From contig MNCI01023457.1 of the NCBI GenBank assembly GCA_015680685.1, positions 305,775-369,774 on the forward strand: a stretch of DNA of 64,000 nucleotides, written 5' to 3'. Source of the stretch: Gnetum montanum (taxonomy: Eukaryota > Streptophyta > Gnetopsida > Gnetales > Gnetaceae). Each line of letters starts with the position of its first letter. The first letter of the stretch is position 1. The position numbers and the translations under genes were made by a program. Below are positions 62,159-64,000 of the stretch, piece after piece. The notes under the pieces are model-generated. The model searched no databases. It was not told the DNA's origin and saw only the letters and a list, made by a program, of their open reading frames with translations.

Positions 62159-64000
62159 GTTAAGTGTATTTTTGTTGTTTTATTGTGTATAAATGACATT
62201 CATCTTTAAGATTTTGTAGTCTTTGCTTACACAAGTCAGTTTTCAAATGTACAGTTTCATATAGCTTTCTATTATAATTAGAGTGGCCAGAGTTTGCTTC
62301 TGAATCATGGATACGGAAGATTTCAGAGTTCCCTTAAATAATCCTGTCTTGTGGTTTTTATTTTATCATAACGGAATTTAATTTCTATTAGTATGATTTG
62401 AGAATATATGTTATTTTTGTTACAGCTAATTTAACAAGGAATTCTTTTCCTATTCTGTCTACTTCGTAAAGGCTTTTCATGATAGATTGTTCTTTATTTA
62501 AACGATTGAAAACATTAGATTTCTGCACTTATTCATGTCAGTAGGAAAATAGAGAGAAAGAGATATAACCAATTGACATAGAGCATGTAAGATGAGGGAA
62601 GCAAATGATCAGAAGCAATGAACCATGTTAGGTTGAACGTTGGAGCGTGAGCATTATGGTGTCGTTATAAAATCACAAAGATTGTAGTCAAATTTGTGTC
62701 AATATATGTGAATGAAACTTATGTCAGACAATCAAGCTTTAAGAAATAGAAGCAAAACAACATTTAAGATAAGAATTGGTAGTATCTGAAGATCAATTCA
62801 GATTGGTACTTGAAATGTCAATTGTGGAGTATGGTTGCATTTTTTATCAAGACATTTGCAGGAAGGTTAAGAGGCAAATCTAAAAACTTATGTATAATCG
62901 TTTGCCTTGGAGAAAGCATATGATAAGATTAATAGAGAAGATTACACGACAGAAAGTTGTTTGAACTTTTCTAGAAAATAGAATGTAGGTTGTGCGCCAT
63001 AGGGCCTTATGCTTGGTGCTTAGTGTAAGAGGAGTGGATTACTTTGGCCTAGTATTGCTAGGAAAGTAATAGCATGTGTTCAACGTATCATTGGCATGAA
63101 GGGTATGTGAGCGTTGGTACAATGGAGGCTTCATGACTGATCTTGAAACTTTGAAATTGCTCTTCTTTTTTGATGCTGTATGCAAACCACAACCTGACTG
63201 CCAGTTACGGAGGGGTTGCAGTGCTTCAAAAGGTTAAAAAAATCATGCACTGCAAGACGGGCAAGAACTATCCCGACATTTTTTCTTGACATGTTGTCTT
63301 TGTTGTGAGTGCAATGTGAGTTGCAGTCCTATAGAGATGTCTTCTGTGGGTTGTGGTGAATTGAAGAAGAGCTCGGGGTGAGTATTGAGTTTTTTATCTG
63401 ATCAAACCGCAAGTCATGGTGAACCCAAACACAAAATTCAATTAATTCCATGCTCAATTTGTAAAAAAATTCATCAGACATCAAATGATCTGGGATCACA
63501 AATGGATTACAAATGTTGTCAAGCCTCAGCTCTGTAGAATTGGAGGCTACAAAAAAGGCATGCAAAGGAAAATACAAATGAGATTTCAGTTGATCATATG
63601 GATTAATGCATAAAAGGGCAAACAAATTGGGCTGAGATTTCATCATCTTTGGCTGAGATCTGTGAGAGGACTGCTCAGAATTGTAAATCACAAGGATCCT
63701 AAGCCTGAGATGACTAGGATTTCTACAATACATCAATGATTCAACATCAGTTTGTATAGAATTGCGAGACATGTATGAGCTTCTACATCATAAAACAACC
63801 CATTAAATATTCATATTCTTCTACAGATTTGAGCACTAGTCATATAAAACTTTTAATTTAGAGATTGCAACATGAAATTGTGAGAATACCATATTAAGGA
63901 CAATAGATCTTGCTTGAAATGCCAGGAAATAGTAATAAATAAGCTTGAACACATTTAAACAAACACTGTACTGTAAACCCTTTTGATAAAGATCTATACA
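62159..64000. other. Start of intron 14, continues past window
   Basis: No further MIP exon was found. A decayed plus-strand RT-like peptide (EKAYDKINRE, about 62.91-62.95 kb) suggests an old non-LTR fragment. A minus-strand open frame of 147 codons (63329-63772) is described separately. Confidence 0.6.
63329..63772 (-). CDS. Hypothetical open frame, unrecognised
   Basis: 147 codons from ATG on the minus strand inside intron 14, ending STPSSSSIHHNPQKTSL-like. No domain, signal peptide or membrane segment is evident, and the flanks show no promoter. An open frame this long is uncommon in AT-rich intron DNA but can arise by chance. It could also be a captured gene fragment. Confidence 0.2.
   Translation of the reverse strand: MSRNSIQTDVESLMYCRNPSHLRLRILVIYNSEQSSHRSQPKMMKSQPNLFALLCINPYDQLKSHLYFPLHAFFVASNSTELRLDNICNPFVIPDHLMSDEFFYKLSMELIEFCVWVHHDLRFDQIKNSILTPSSSSIHHNPQKTSL

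Noticed and set aside
62855-63180. RT-like peptide EKAYDKINRE as a mobile-element call
   Set aside because: Only one short motif is readable with frameshifts around it, too little to define an element.

Overview
The window is nuclear DNA of a seed plant, most likely a gymnosperm. The reasons are AT-rich introns of very uneven size (87 bp to 18.8 kb) packed with decayed LINE and Copia copies, and one nuclear gene whose exons are scattered over more than 61 kb. The species cannot be named from the sequence. The only host gene I can support is the plus-strand gene for mitochondrial intermediate peptidase (MIP/Oct1, M3 zinc metallopeptidase family). Fourteen exons were joined by splice-site phase and by similarity to the known plant protein. 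They give 550 codons, ending just after the zinc site: HEFGH at residues 515-519 and the third ligand Glu544. The C-terminal exons lie beyond base 64000.

Layout: 1-669 upstream flank; exon 1 at 670-911; exons 2-4 at 3.8-4.3 kb, with a 98-bp GC-AG intron between exons 3 and 4; exons 5-6 at 6.9-7.2 kb; exon 7 at 26.0 kb; exon 8 at 29.1 kb; exon 9 at 37.4 kb; exon 10 at 42.9 kb; exons 11-12 at 43.2-44.3 kb; exons 13-14 at 61.9-62.2 kb. Intron 4 holds a Copia relic split by a hAT-type element with a perfect 8-bp target duplication. Introns 6, 7, 8, 9 and 12 hold about ten copies of one L1-like LINE family, in both orientations. Intron 12 also holds a Copia element with one LTR, which is interrupted by a tRNA-derived SINE and bordered by another LINE.

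The most interesting signals are these. (1) The LINE family carries an unusual C-terminal extension after the zf-RVT zinc finger, followed by a long coiled coil, recognisable in at least eight copies and in place of the RNase H seen in many plant LINEs. (2) A repeat of about 1.1 kb of unknown nature sits in opposite orientations in introns 6 and 12, flanking exons 7-12. One copy preserves the empty state of a 245-bp retroinsertion and a single unit of a 49-bp minisatellite that has grown to seven units in the other. (3) A SINE family of about 160-180 bp has two copies, each with a clear target-site duplication. (4) The reverse transcriptase core of one LINE is tandemly triplicated. All transposon reading frames are broken. 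No RNA gene, CRISPR array or second host gene could be supported.
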